Shown in pieces: positions 43,807 through 43,854 of a stretch of 43,854 nucleotides of DNA. Numbering within the stretch: position 1 is the stretch's first letter; every line of letters starts with the position of its first letter. The position numbers were made by a program, and so were the translations under genes. Source of the stretch: Terrabacter aerolatus (lineage in GTDB: Bacteria; Actinomycetota; Actinomycetes; Actinomycetales; Dermatophilaceae); the NCBI RefSeq assembly GCF_007991735.1, contig NZ_BJYX01000029.1, positions 1 to 43,854 on the forward strand, given 5' to 3'. The notes under the pieces were generated by a model. It did not search any database, was not told the origin of the DNA, and saw nothing but the letters and a program-made list of their open reading frames with translations.

Positions 43807-43854
43807 CCCACCCGGCATACGCCCCCCACGTCGAGTGGGCAGTTCGACACACCC
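43807..43854. other. 48 bases after the last gene
   Basis: No hairpin or gene is visible before the window ends. One GGCATAC heptamer (43814-43820) occurs here. Confidence 0.6.

Overview
The window is high-GC DNA (about 70% by eye) with GTG, TTG and ATG starts, many 4-base ATGA/GTGA gene overlaps and strongly GC-ending codons. The gene content is typical of actinobacteria: DUF222/HNH protein, DUF2510 protein, vWA-fused TadB, actinobacterial holin-X protein, GT87 and PIG-V-like mannosyltransferases. I infer a chromosomal segment of an actinobacterium, most likely Micrococcales of the Intrasporangiaceae type. The placement is inference, since there is no rRNA or other marker gene here.

Layout. 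(1) 1-9.5 kb, mixed single genes: a 15-base tandem repeat at the left edge, an HNH/DUF222 protein facing a ribbon-helix-helix protein, a secreted CotH-type kinase with ChW repeats, an NADPH-dependent FMN reductase, a DEAD-box RNA helicase (deaD type) behind a long leader, a LuxR-type regulator and a small ABC-like ATPase. (2) 9.5-28.5 kb, a surface-structure block. A leftward tad (Flp pilus) operon runs flp2-flp1-tadE/G-like-cpaB-tadZ-tadA-(vWA-tadB)-tadC and continues into a GT-C-like membrane protein. It is flanked on both sides by further polytopic GT-C-like proteins, a GT87, a PIG-V-like mannosyltransferase and a GT2 glycosyltransferase. (3) 28.5-33.6 kb: a gene-poor stretch, a DUF2510 protein, nhaA, a holin-X protein, an alpha/beta hydrolase lacking its nucleophile and a beta-lactamase-fold protein. 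(4) 33.6-37.7 kb: an OmpR-type two-component pair divergent from a ferric-reductase-like flavoprotein and its FMN-binding partner. (5) 37.8-43.8 kb: a CitA/DcuS-type two-component pair divergent from a tctCBA tripartite tricarboxylate transporter and a universal-stress protein.

How the parts work together. The pilus genes form one tightly overlapped operon, with strong hairpins after the pilin genes that could set pilin excess over the machinery. The neighbouring GT-C-type membrane enzymes suggest, as a hypothesis, that pilins or other exported proteins or lipoglycans are mannosylated here. The reductase and FMN-binding pair looks like an electron-export module under its own two-component control. 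The tct transporter is probably switched on by the adjacent carboxylate-sensing kinase.

The most unusual items are a 61-base quasi-palindrome inside the tadE/G-like gene, which replaces its membrane segment, the vWA-TadB fusion, the glycosyltransferase cassette around tad, an alpha/beta hydrolase with glycine at the nucleophile position, and an over-represented GTATGCC heptamer. No tRNA, rRNA, CRISPR array or insertion sequence was recognised.
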